Notes: generated from the letters alone by a model not told the origin. A stretch of 9,121 bases of DNA from Candidatus Altimarinota bacterium (GCA_905478675.1 CAJQJI010000068.1:1-9121); one strand, 5' to 3'; numbered from the stretch's first letter, positions 1 to 6,355 are shown. Translations and numbers: made by a program.

Positions 1-174
1 CGTGTAACTTAAGTTTGCAAAATCGATACCAGCTGCCAGCAAACCAAGTGGTGGCATTACAACGTTTGATACGAGTGATTTTACCACGGTAGCAAAAGCC
101 GCCCCGAAAATAAAACCAACCGCCATATCCACCGCATTACCTTTAATAAGGAAGTTTTTGAAATCGTTTAACAT
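1..174 (-). CDS. mscL: Large-conductance mechanosensitive channel MscL, N-terminal part (runs off left edge)
   Basis: MscL is a homopentameric inner-membrane channel that opens under high membrane tension and releases solutes during hypo-osmotic shock. Translating the minus strand from the ATG at 174-172 gives 58 residues without a stop. They match the family N-terminus: a short amphipathic helix (LNDFKNFLIKGN), then AVDMAVGFIFGAAF and the gate helix TM1 continuing VVKSLVSNVVMPPLGLL, ending near the GIDF motif. The pore-lining glycine/alanine pattern and the MPPLGLL signature are intact. The second membrane helix and C-terminal bundle lie outside the window. The gene is divergent from the PBP gene across a 131-bp gap. 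No Shine-Dalgarno is seen before the ATG. The family call is firm from motif recognition; the full length cannot be judged. Confidence 0.93.
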   Translation of the reverse strand, partial: MLNDFKNFLIKGNAVDMAVGFIFGAAFATVVKSLVSNVVMPPLGLLAAGIDFANLSYT

Positions 175-271
175 AAAATAATGGGTAAAAAAATAAGAGT
201 CATTACTCAAGTTATCTAATTTATTACTTTCAAGCAAGTTTTAGCCCGAAGTAAAGCCCTATACTAGATGT

Positions 272-299
272 TTGACAAATTTTATTATAATTTTATAAA
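272..299 (+). promoter_or_regulatory. Candidate sigma70-type promoter of the PBP operon, leaderless geometry
   Basis: A perfect -35 hexamer TTGACA (272-277) is followed after 16 bp by TATAAA (294-299). Only six bases separate the -10 from the ATG at 306, so transcription would be expected to begin at or next to the A of the start codon, giving a leaderless mRNA. A second -10-like TATAAT at 286-291 is only 8 bp from the -35 and is not a usable partner for it. The remaining gap toward mscL (175-271) is AT-rich. No minus-strand promoter there convinced me. Confidence 0.6.
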
Positions 300-305
300 T
301 AAACT

Positions 306-2378
306 ATGAGGAAGTTTTTTTTCTGCTTATTTTGTGCCCTAATTGGCGCTGGCACAGGCGCGGCCGAATCCCTCTGGGAATGGGGTAAAGCCGACTTCGA
401 ACGAGGGCAAAATCTAAACCTGGAAAGCTTAGAATTTTCGGTAATTATTACCGATAAGAACGGTGAAGAATTATATCGTAATTTTGAGCAAGAAAACCGT
501 GAATGGGTTGATTTAGAAGATATCCCTTTAACTCTACAACTCGCGACTATTATGGCGGAAGATAAACGCTTTTACTCCCATTTTGGAGTGGATATAAAAG
601 GTATTGGGCGAGCGGCCTGGCAAAATTTTCAAGCTGGAGGGATTACCCAAGGCGGCTCGACTATTACCCAACAATTAGCCCGGAAAGTCTTTTTGAACGA
701 CGAACGAAGCTACGAAAGAAAACTGAAAGAGATGTTTATCGCGTTAGGTATTGAAACGCGCTATAGCAAAAGCGAAATCTTAGAAATGTACCTCAATACG
801 GTTCCCTACGGACCACGAACCAACGGCGTGGCCGTAGCCGCAGAAGAATATTTCAACAAAAAAACAGCTGACCTGACAGCCTCTGAAAGCTTAGTGTTGG
901 CCGTCTTGCCCAAAGATCCGGTACGCTTGGCCCGAAAAACAGAAATTCAAACTTGGCTGGGGCAATGTCCAATTGAGTTTGTAGAAGACACCTGCAGTCC
1001 GTTTAAAGATTTAAACTACGATTTTTCGCGCGTCGAATCGCTTTTATTTGCCGTTGGCGAAAATTTAAACTGGAGTGCCGAAGAAGCGCATCAAGTTTGG
1101 GTTGATTTACGAGACATCGAACTGCCTCAAAATAAATCTTGGGTGAACGATGACTTCCAACATTTCAGATTCTATCTGGAAAATTTTATGGCAGAAAATG
1201 ACTTAACGACAGCCGAAATGGGTGACGGCGTGATTATTAAAACGACGCTTGATAAAAATCTTCAACAAAAATTTTTAACTCAAATTCAACAGCAAAGTGA
1301 CGCACTACTTGCTGACCATTGGATCTCAAACGTTGCCACGATTGTCGTCGATCACAAAACCCGCGGCCCACTAGTATGGATTGGCTCAAAAGACTATTGG
1401 AACCAGCAAATTGAAGGGCAAGTTGATATGTTGCAATCACGCCGACAAACAGGATCAGCCATAAAACCGTTTATTTATTCGGCCGCGATTGATGAAGGCT
1501 ACCAGCCACCTACCATATTTTATGATTCGGTCACCTGGTTTAAGAACGATGCCTTTCGTTTAAGTAATTCTGATGGTCACTTTTTAGGCGGCATTAGAAT
1601 GAAACAGGCCCTGGCTTATTCTAGAAATATACCAGCCGCTAAGGCCTTACTTTTGGCTGGCGGTGAAACCGTGGTTAAAAACTATTTAGACGAACGTTTT
1701 GGGTTTGATATTAGCGAAAGCTACCCCAACCATTTTTTCGGTTGGACTTTAGCCCTTGGAACCGCCCCCGTAAAAATAGCGGATTTAGCCAATGCCTACG
1801 CCACTCTTGGCAGTAACGAGAAAAAAGATTTATGCCCAATTTTAAGCATCACCACCTTTGATGGCGAAAAAGTATCACACCCGTGCCAAGTAAAAATTAC
1901 CCGTCGCACCAACCAAACCACCAATTATTTTATTTCAGAAATTTTAAGTGATGAAAGTGCCCGCCCTGAAAGTTGGAATAAATTGATTGCCACAGCTCAA
2001 CCAATGGCGGTTAAAACCGGTACTTCTTCTAAAAGAGTGTATGGCGAAGTGATGCCCGTTGATGACATCGTGGTCGGGTATACGCCTAACGCTACGGTTT
2101 TACTCTGGGCTGGGAATACTAACGGTGGCGCGCTTAAACCGGGAAGTGTGGCTATCTTCTCGGTGGGCGAAACCTGGCGCGATTTAGCCAACACGATGCT
2201 GGCGCATGATAGTGCACTAGCGGGCACCTTTACCGCGCCGGTCCCTCTGCAAAATATTAACGGTAGCCTGGCTACGCTGGATTACCAACCACCAGGCTAC
2301 GAAAATTTAACTCGATTTGTCGGCTATAACGTCGAAAGAGGAATCAATCCTTTATATCAATTAGACCATGAGCGATAG
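306..2378 (+). CDS. pbpC: Bifunctional class A penicillin-binding protein (GT51 + transpeptidase), PBP1C-like
   Basis: This enzyme polymerises lipid II into glycan strands and cross-links the peptides at the outer face of the cytoplasmic membrane. Residues about 4-20 form a short hydrophobic anchor. The GT51 domain (about 45-215) shows the catalytic EDKRFYSHFG motif with Glu85, GGSTITQQLAR at 116-126, and EMYLN starting at Glu160. The phrase LAVLPKDPVRL resembles the PBP1C branch. The transpeptidase domain (about 340-640) has all three catalytic motifs: S384-A-I-K387, S439-R-N441 and K570-T-G-T. At 690 aa it lacks room for the BiPBP_C domain of E. coli PBP1C. The four cysteines outside the anchor fall in two close pairs (221/230 and 510/527), suggesting disulfides. 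The ATG at 306 follows the promoter by six bases with no Shine-Dalgarno. The stop overlaps the next start by 11 bp. PBP1A-like is the alternative subfamily. Confidence 0.93.
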   Translation: MRKFFFCLFCALIGAGTGAAESLWEWGKADFERGQNLNLESLEFSVIITDKNGEELYRNFEQENREWVDLEDIPLTLQLATIMAEDKRFYSHFGVDIKGIGRAAWQNFQAGGITQGGSTITQQLARKVFLNDERSYERKLKEMFIALGIETRYSKSEILEMYLNTVPYGPRTNGVAVAAEEYFNKKTADLTASESLVLAVLPKDPVRLARKTEIQTWLGQCPIEFVEDTCSPFKDLNYDFSRVESLLFAVGENLNWSAEEAHQVWVDLRDIELPQNKSWVNDDFQHFRFYLENFMAENDLTTAEMGDGVIIKTTLDKNLQQKFLTQIQQQSDALLADHWISNVATIVVDHKTRGPLVWIGSKDYWNQQIEGQVDMLQSRRQTGSAIKPFIYSAAIDEGYQPPTIFYDSVTWFKNDAFRLSNSDGHFLGGIRMKQALAYSRNIPAAKALLLAGGETVVKNYLDERFGFDISESYPNHFFGWTLALGTAPVKIADLANAYATLGSNEKKDLCPILSITTFDGEKVSHPCQVKITRRTNQTTNYFISEILSDESARPESWNKLIATAQPMAVKTGTSSKRVYGEVMPVDDIVVGYTPNATVLLWAGNTNGGALKPGSVAIFSVGETWRDLANTMLAHDSALAGTFTAPVPLQNINGSLATLDYQPPGYENLTRFVGYNVERGINPLYQLDHER

Positions 2379-3147
2379 AATCTCAGCCTTAAGAACGGAA
2401 AGAAATCATCATCTAAGTTCTACCTTTAGCCACTTTTGGGAAACAGAAATTATCCCTCATCGGGAGGAACTCGACGACCTGATTGATCGTGACATCTTAT
2501 CAAGCTTAACAAACTCAACCTCAACTCGGATTCACAAGTGTTTAGAAGATTTTCCAAGCGCTCTAGAACTACTTTATATTAGAGACGCCGTTACGGATGT
2601 CTGGAAAGACACTATTTTAGATGAAGATGACACTTTAACCCCAACCGGCGCAGAGTTAGCACGTTTATTTAAAGGTTGTCCTCACAGCCTTACTAACGCT
2701 AGAGGAGTCACCTTATTGGCGCCAGAAGAACGGGTGTTCAACGCTGGAATTAACACCATAAAATCCAGAATTCTTAACTATGCTGATAGAATCTTTCTTT
2801 GGAATCAAATAAACGATCCAGCCCAAGTGGCCCAGATCATACGAAACTCTACGAATATGGTTTTAGTCCCTTCAACAGTGCAAATAGAAAAATTCCCTCA
2901 AGCTACTACGTGGGCGTCATTAGACCCCATTGAGTTAAATGAAAGCCAAGATCAACTGGTTTTTTCAGCCAAAGCTAAAGCTTTTTTAGCGCAAAGTCGT
3001 GCTCAATCTAACAGAAAATGCCCTGCGCGAGAAGCGATGGTTCAATCGCCGTTTATTGACAAGCATCCGATTCCGGTAATGCAAGATCTAATGTATTGGC
3101 TCGCCGATAGAATCGAGCGACCTATTAATTCAGATACCCTCAATTAG
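2368..3147 (+). CDS. Unknown protein (259 aa) translationally coupled to the PBP gene
   Basis: I do not recognise a family. The predicted protein is soluble, mostly helical and acidic in its first third, with no signal peptide or membrane segment. It has four cysteines: Cys58, Cys104 in KGCPHS, Cys218 in RKCPAREA, and no obvious zinc-binding CxxC. The C-terminal block from about 216 (CPAR, then QSPFIDKHPIPVMQDLMYWLADRIERP) looks like the most conserved-type segment, ending in an amphipathic helix. The ATG at 2368 lies inside the last codons of the PBP gene (11-bp overlap), and the stop TAG abuts the next ATG directly. This makes co-translation with both neighbours likely. Base composition and codon use look like the PBP gene, with no sign of recent transfer. 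A role tied to peptidoglycan synthesis is only guilt by association. Confidence 0.8.
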   Translation: MSDRISALRTERNHHLSSTFSHFWETEIIPHREELDDLIDRDILSSLTNSTSTRIHKCLEDFPSALELLYIRDAVTDVWKDTILDEDDTLTPTGAELARLFKGCPHSLTNARGVTLLAPEERVFNAGINTIKSRILNYADRIFLWNQINDPAQVAQIIRNSTNMVLVPSTVQIEKFPQATTWASLDPIELNESQDQLVFSAKAKAFLAQSRAQSNRKCPAREAMVQSPFIDKHPIPVMQDLMYWLADRIERPINSDTLN

Positions 3148-3636
3148 ATGAAATTACGCCCCTCGGCCTTTGATTCTTTTGAAGCCCAAAAAGTGCCACA
3201 GAACATTGAAAAATGGTCTATAGGCCAAGCTATAACTCGCGAAAATGCAGTTCATTTTCTGAAGCAAAGTTTCATTCTTTCTCGAGGAAGGATGGAACTG
3301 CAACAAGTCATGCTCAGAGAGTTTATTCAAGCGGGCTATTTAACGAATGTAGAAGTTTTATTAACGCTTATTGAAAGCCTGAGTCATGAAGAATTGCAAT
3401 TATTGGTAGATTCGTACAACGCGACACCACAACACGGTCGTGACACCGCGCCCGAATCACTCAAAAGAAGTTTGCAAACACAAATAACAGAAATCATAAC
3501 GCTCGAAAAAGAAAAATTCAGAGTTCTTTATTTTATAGAGCTCGTCATTAATCCAGACTTTAGAAAAAAAGCTAAACACCTAAAAAAAATCATCCGCACC
3601 AAAATTAAAACTTGCACTCCAGCGGCAAAACCCTAA
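3148..3636 (+). CDS. Unknown helical protein (162 aa), third gene of the PBP operon
   Basis: No family is recognised. The protein is predicted cytosolic and almost entirely alpha-helical. Residues 31-75 and 78-92 form amphipathic helices, followed by a short loop around PQHGRDTAPES (94-104) and a long helix. The last 30 residues are strongly basic (KKAKHLKKIIRTKIK at 140-154), which could bind nucleic acid, the ribosome or the inner membrane surface. Its ATG immediately follows the TAG of the upstream gene with no gap and no Shine-Dalgarno, so it probably depends on termination-reinitiation. A weak LSH...RDTxP...RxxL pattern recurs in the next gene and may indicate distant paralogy. Real coding status is supported by length, the seamless operon position and a codon texture like its neighbours. 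Confidence 0.72.
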   Translation: MKLRPSAFDSFEAQKVPQNIEKWSIGQAITRENAVHFLKQSFILSRGRMELQQVMLREFIQAGYLTNVEVLLTLIESLSHEELQLLVDSYNATPQHGRDTAPESLKRSLQTQITEIITLEKEKFRVLYFIELVINPDFRKKAKHLKKIIRTKIKTCTPAAKP

Positions 3637-3667
3637 AAAAACTGCCCTCCTTAAATTTAAAGCGTCT

Positions 3668-4066
3668 ATGCAACTTTCTACTATCCCTTCTCACCCACAA
3701 CAAATACTTAGCACTGAAACTATTGAAGTGGCCAAGAATACCGAAAACGGCCGCTACTTAAATCAAGTTATAGAGCGTGTTTCTTCCGAAGAAAAGGAGC
3801 TCGTTTCACAACTGGAAATAGAAGCTATTTGGAGTGATGATAAACAAACGCCAGCCTTCTTAGCGCAGGCTTTAAGCCATAAATCCGCAGAGGACGTACA
3901 AACACTTATTCTACGTGTGACAGAGATTACAAACTCGCTTGCTAGCCGGGACACGCCCCCCTCTACCTACGAACGTGTTTTTCTAAGACACCTAAAACAA
4001 TACTTACTTTCTGCCCCAAAAGCGGTCGCCGATACACGCAAAGCAACCTTAAAAATAGTGCGATAG
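3668..4066 (+). CDS. Unknown helical protein (132 aa), last gene of the PBP operon
   Basis: No family is recognised. The first 25 residues look disordered. Three or four helices follow (about 28-56, 62-70, 72-92, 99-114) and then a short basic C-terminus (TRKATLKIVR). There is no cysteine, no signal peptide and no membrane segment. It lies 31 bp after the previous stop, in an AT-rich gap without a promoter or terminator I could identify, so it is probably on the same transcript as the PBP gene. Its stop is 8 bp from the stop of the convergent glutaredoxin gene, and no intrinsic terminator is visible between them. The LSH (69-71) and RDTPP (94-98) spacing resembles the preceding 162-aa protein. 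Function cannot be assigned; the coding call rests on length, context and helical periodicity. Confidence 0.65.
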   Translation: MQLSTIPSHPQQILSTETIEVAKNTENGRYLNQVIERVSSEEKELVSQLEIEAIWSDDKQTPAFLAQALSHKSAEDVQTLILRVTEITNSLASRDTPPSTYERVFLRHLKQYLLSAPKAVADTRKATLKIVR

Positions 4067-4074
4067 GGCGAGCG

Positions 4075-4728
4075 CTACCAATCGATTAAATCTTCCCCAC
4101 ATTGATTTTCCACTTTTTCAATGTAGCTAATAATTTGCGGTGGAATTTCAATCCCCTTCACCGAACGCAAACCACTTAAATCAGACGCCAACACACAATC
4201 GGCCATACTAAATTGCTGGCCAATCCAACCGCCTTCAACTCGACTCACAATTTCCGCTAAAATAATGACCAAATTCTGGTTATACATCGCTGGGGCATCT
4301 GCTTTGAGTTCTTCAAAAGTTTTGCCACGTTTCGCCTCTTTTCCTTCTTTAAAGTACTGAATCCCCGCTTCATCAAATTCAGGCGAGCCTTCATATTCAT
4401 CTAAATAATAAGGCAGCACTATGTCCCAAAACTTAGGGGCTCTAGTTATGATATTGCTCGCCCAATCTAAATCTGGCTCAATCCAATTATGAGTTAAAGA
4501 TGGCTCTGGAAATCTTTTTTCTAACTCTTTAATTAAATCTAAACTTTCCCCCATTACGGTGCCATCGGCAAAGTCGATAATTGGTAACATTTTGGACCCA
4601 ATTAAATCGGTTGGTGTTTTTACGTCTGCATAACTTAACGGTATATCTTGATACGTAATCCCTTTAGCTTTTAGAACTAAACGAACACGTTGGCAAAAAG
4701 GGCAATGCGGGTAATGATAAAATTTCAT
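4075..4728 (-). CDS. grxB: Glutaredoxin 2-like protein (thioredoxin fold plus GST-C-like domain)
   Basis: Grx2 uses glutathione or another low-molecular-weight thiol to reduce disulfides and mixed disulfides in the cytosol. The N-terminal thioredoxin-fold domain begins MKFYHYPHCPFC with the redox pair Cys9-Pro-Phe-Cys12. It continues with the cis-proline KMLPII (Pro49) and a GES motif that in this fold contacts the thiol cofactor. The remaining residues, about 80-217, form the all-helical C-terminal domain. The length of 217 aa is close to the 215 aa of E. coli Grx2. The reading frame is open 22 codons further upstream to 4794, but I chose the ATG at 4728 because it places the first strand exactly as in the family, and the longer version would overlap the divergent yfiH start. 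The -10 candidate lies just upstream at 4756-4751. Confidence 0.9.
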   Translation of the reverse strand: MKFYHYPHCPFCQRVRLVLKAKGITYQDIPLSYADVKTPTDLIGSKMLPIIDFADGTVMGESLDLIKELEKRFPEPSLTHNWIEPDLDWASNIITRAPKFWDIVLPYYLDEYEGSPEFDEAGIQYFKEGKEAKRGKTFEELKADAPAMYNQNLVIILAEIVSRVEGGWIGQQFSMADCVLASDLSGLRSVKGIEIPPQIISYIEKVENQCGEDLIDW

Positions 4729-4750
4729 AGCAGGCAAATTAGTTAATATC

Positions 4751-4758
4751 AGTATAAT
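4751..4758. promoter_or_regulatory. Overlapping divergent -10 elements between grxB and yfiH
   Basis: The only gap between grxB and yfiH is 38 bp. It contains AGTATAATAA: read on plus it gives TATAAT (4753-4758), eight bases before the yfiH ATG at 4767. Read on minus it gives TATACT (4756-4751), about 22 bases before the grxB ATG at 4728. The two hexamers share four base pairs, as in symmetric bidirectional bacterial promoters. Neither strand has a good -35 at 16-18 bp. The yfiH transcript would be leaderless or nearly so. Confidence 0.5.
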
Positions 4759-4766
4759 AAATTTGC

Positions 4767-5420
4767 ATGAAGGATAAAACCAAAATTCAAACATCTCTGC
4801 CTTGCAAAACTATAAAAGTTTTAACCTACAAACCTGGAGCGACTTTACCGCCAAATTTAATTTGGCCACAGCAAACACATAGCCCCACCATTTTAGAAAT
4901 TAAAACGGGGCAAGAAGATTTAAGCCGGTGTGATGGGCTTTGGACCAGCCATCCTGAATTTTTACTCGGCGTTAAAACGGCCGACTGTGCGGCGGTTTGT
5001 GTCTGGAGCGATACAAAATTTGGAATCGTTCACGCTGGCTGGCGCGGCGTGATTAATGGAGCGGTTGAAAACCTTCTTTCTGTTTTTAAGTTCGAACTTA
5101 GTTCGAACTCATCCCAAAAGGAAAAGCAAAATCCTCCCCAGATAAAAGTCTGGGTCGGCCCCTTGCTTCCCCGTTTTGAAATTCAAAAAGATGAGTGTTA
5201 TGCCCAGCTTGAAGCTAAATTTGGAGATCAATTTTTTACGATTAAAAACAACACGATTGAGTTTGAATTCAAAAAATGCCTGCAATATTTACTACCCGAG
5301 CAGGCTCTATTTGACGAACGGTCGACCTATGAAGATTTTCAGTTAGCCAGCTGGAGACGTGACAAAGCGTTTCCAAAAGGGCAAAATACAACTGTCATTG
5401 GATTTTCTAACTTTTTTTAA
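4767..5420 (+). CDS. yfiH: YfiH/PgeF/LACC1-family laccase-domain protein (purine nucleoside phosphorylase / polyphenol oxidase)
   Basis: Members bind a metal ion with two histidines and a cysteine, and have been reported as purine nucleoside phosphorylase/adenosine deaminase enzymes (LACC1/FAMIN) or as PgeF, which removes mis-incorporated L-Ser from peptidoglycan precursors. The metal-site motifs are all present: QQTH with His38, KTADCAAV with Cys74 and VHAGWRG with His89. WVGPLLP follows at about 127-133, then the C-terminal WRRD motif. The 217-aa length is slightly below the usual 230-260 aa, mainly from a short N-terminus. A low-complexity insertion at about 107-121 (ELSSNSSQKEKQN) is encoded by two tandem DNA palindromes. 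The ATG follows a TATAAT by eight bases without a Shine-Dalgarno. It is the first gene of a tight operon, with only 3 bp before the TspO-like gene. Which activity applies here cannot be decided from sequence. Confidence 0.9.
   Translation: MKDKTKIQTSLPCKTIKVLTYKPGATLPPNLIWPQQTHSPTILEIKTGQEDLSRCDGLWTSHPEFLLGVKTADCAAVCVWSDTKFGIVHAGWRGVINGAVENLLSVFKFELSSNSSQKEKQNPPQIKVWVGPLLPRFEIQKDECYAQLEAKFGDQFFTIKNNTIEFEFKKCLQYLLPEQALFDERSTYEDFQLASWRRDKAFPKGQNTTVIGFSNFF
5087..5109. repeat. Two tandem TTCGAA-centred palindromes inside yfiH
   Basis: A perfect 14-bp palindrome, TAAGTTCGAACTTA (5087-5100), is followed immediately by a perfect 10-bp one, AGTTCGAACT (5100-5109). The ten-base unit AGTTCGAACT occurs at 5089 and again at 5100, a period of 11 bp, about one helical turn. 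The DNA encodes a variable loop of YfiH, so it may be a slippage-born duplication or a protein-binding site within the gene. Confidence 0.7.
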
Positions 5421-5423
5421 AAA

Positions 5424-5825
5424 ATGGATTTCAACGAAGCCAGCCAGTACCAAAGTTACATTCAACCAGAATGGGCGCCTCCATCCTGGCTTTTTGGTCC
5501 TGTTTGGAGTGTCCTTTACACGATTATTTTTATCACCTTTGGTTGGGTGTTCTATAAAATATACAAAGGCAAAATCCCTAAAATCGTCGCACTGCCGTTT
5601 GTCATCAACCTTATCTCAAATGCCGCCTTTACGCCGCTGCAATTTGGACTACAAAATAACTATCTAGCCTTCCTAGATATTTTAATCGTTTGGGGCAGCT
5701 TAATTTGGATTATGAAAGTTATTTGGCCGCACTATAAATGGATTGCTTATGCTCAAATCCCCTATTTTTTATGGGTTAGTTTTGCGACGTTCTTACAACT
5801 CAATATTACCCTTTTAAATTTATGA
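5424..5825 (+). CDS. tspO: TspO/MBR-family membrane protein lacking the first transmembrane helix
   Basis: TspO (tryptophan-rich sensory protein, peripheral benzodiazepine receptor family) is a small membrane protein that binds porphyrins and takes part in stress and tetrapyrrole responses. The signature WAPPSWLFGPVWSVLY (17-32) matches the family start of helix 2. INLISNAAFTPLQFGL (61-76) matches the usual W-S/T-P-x-FFG region, and PYFLWVSFATFLQLNITLLN (113-132) matches the conserved last helix. Four membrane helices are visible: about 26-46, 54-76, 80-101 and 106-131. Classical TspO has five and about 150-160 aa. Here only 16 mostly polar residues precede the WxPP motif. The protein cannot be extended, because an in-frame TAA (the yfiH stop, 5418-5420) sits one codon upstream. 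It is co-transcribed with yfiH (3 bp apart) and overlaps the NUDIX start by four bases. Confidence 0.85.
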   Translation: MDFNEASQYQSYIQPEWAPPSWLFGPVWSVLYTIIFITFGWVFYKIYKGKIPKIVALPFVINLISNAAFTPLQFGLQNNYLAFLDILIVWGSLIWIMKVIWPHYKWIAYAQIPYFLWVSFATFLQLNITLLNL

Positions 5826-6355
5826 AACCCTTTAAAATTTTAAAGAAAGAGCGACTCGTTAATTCTCCATTTTGCTGCATAGAAAAACAATTAGTCGAGC
5901 TCCCTAATGGTTCAACCGCCGATTGGTTTGTATCGCTCAGTAGCGATGCCGTAATTGTCATCCCCATTATGACCGATGGTTCAGTTGTTTTACAGCAACA
6001 ATACAAGCATGGCGGGGGCGAAATTGTCACCGAGTTTTGTGCGGGTATGGTCGATGAAGGCGAAACTCCGGCTCAAGCGGCCGCACGCGAACTACAAGAA
6101 GAAACTGGCTATACCGCAGAGGAATTTATCCATTTAAAAACAGTCTTTAGCAACCCGACAGGGAGCCGTATGAAATACCATTATTTTTTAGCTAAAGACG
6201 CCAAACTGACCGCTCAGACGAACTTAGAACCCGCGGAACAAATAGAAGTACTAAAGCTACCGAGCTTAAAAGCCGCGCGAGAATATTTATTAAAACCAGA
6301 AACCTTAACCACGGCGGGGATGATTGGCGCTTTAAGTTTAGTAGAAAACCTTTGA
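5822..6355 (+). CDS. NUDIX hydrolase, probable ADP-ribose pyrophosphatase
   Basis: NUDIX enzymes of this type split ADP-ribose into AMP and ribose 5-phosphate with Mg2+. The 177-aa protein has the N-terminal dimerisation strands of ADPRases (1-45), then VVLQQQYKHG where the family has VLVRQYR. A perfect Nudix box, G-x5-E-x7-REL-x-EE-x-GY, lies at 75-97 and is preceded by EFCAGMVDEGE. Exactly 15 residues after the box is a proline (Pro112, in SNPTGSRMKYHYFLA), the mark commonly used to separate ADP-ribose from other NUDIX substrates. Its ATG overlaps the TGA of the TspO-like gene in an ATGA junction, so translation is coupled. The stop TGA (6353-6355) lies within the -35 box of the L10 promoter. 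No terminator follows, so read-through into the L10 leader is possible. NDP-sugar substrates remain the alternative. Confidence 0.9.
   Translation: MKPFKILKKERLVNSPFCCIEKQLVELPNGSTADWFVSLSSDAVIVIPIMTDGSVVLQQQYKHGGGEIVTEFCAGMVDEGETPAQAAARELQEETGYTAEEFIHLKTVFSNPTGSRMKYHYFLAKDAKLTAQTNLEPAEQIEVLKLPSLKAAREYLLKPETLTTAGMIGALSLVENL

Noticed and set aside
175..271. Promoter for mscL and a GAGT/ACTC dyad around 205-220
   Set aside because: The dyad has only four-base arms and the -35/-10 candidates on minus have poor matches or wrong spacing.
1237..2227. Two minus-strand open frames inside the PBP gene
   Set aside because: They lie opposite the conserved transpeptidase coding sequence and show no family features; they are shadows of its codon pattern.
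4729..4794. Upstream extension of grxB by 22 residues to an ATG at 4794
   Set aside because: The added segment would overlap the divergent yfiH start and the shared promoter, and it has no counterpart in Grx2 proteins, which begin directly with the first strand at MKFY.
5412..5426. Slippery T7/A6 run joining yfiH and tspO, as a frameshift or read-through fusion
   Set aside because: The two genes are already in the same frame, separated by a plain TAA, so no frameshift is needed. Both proteins look complete at this junction apart from the missing TspO helix, and no such fusion is known to me.
5359..5667. 102-aa plus-strand open frame spanning the yfiH end and tspO
   Set aside because: It is out of frame with two conserved proteins and lacks any family signature.
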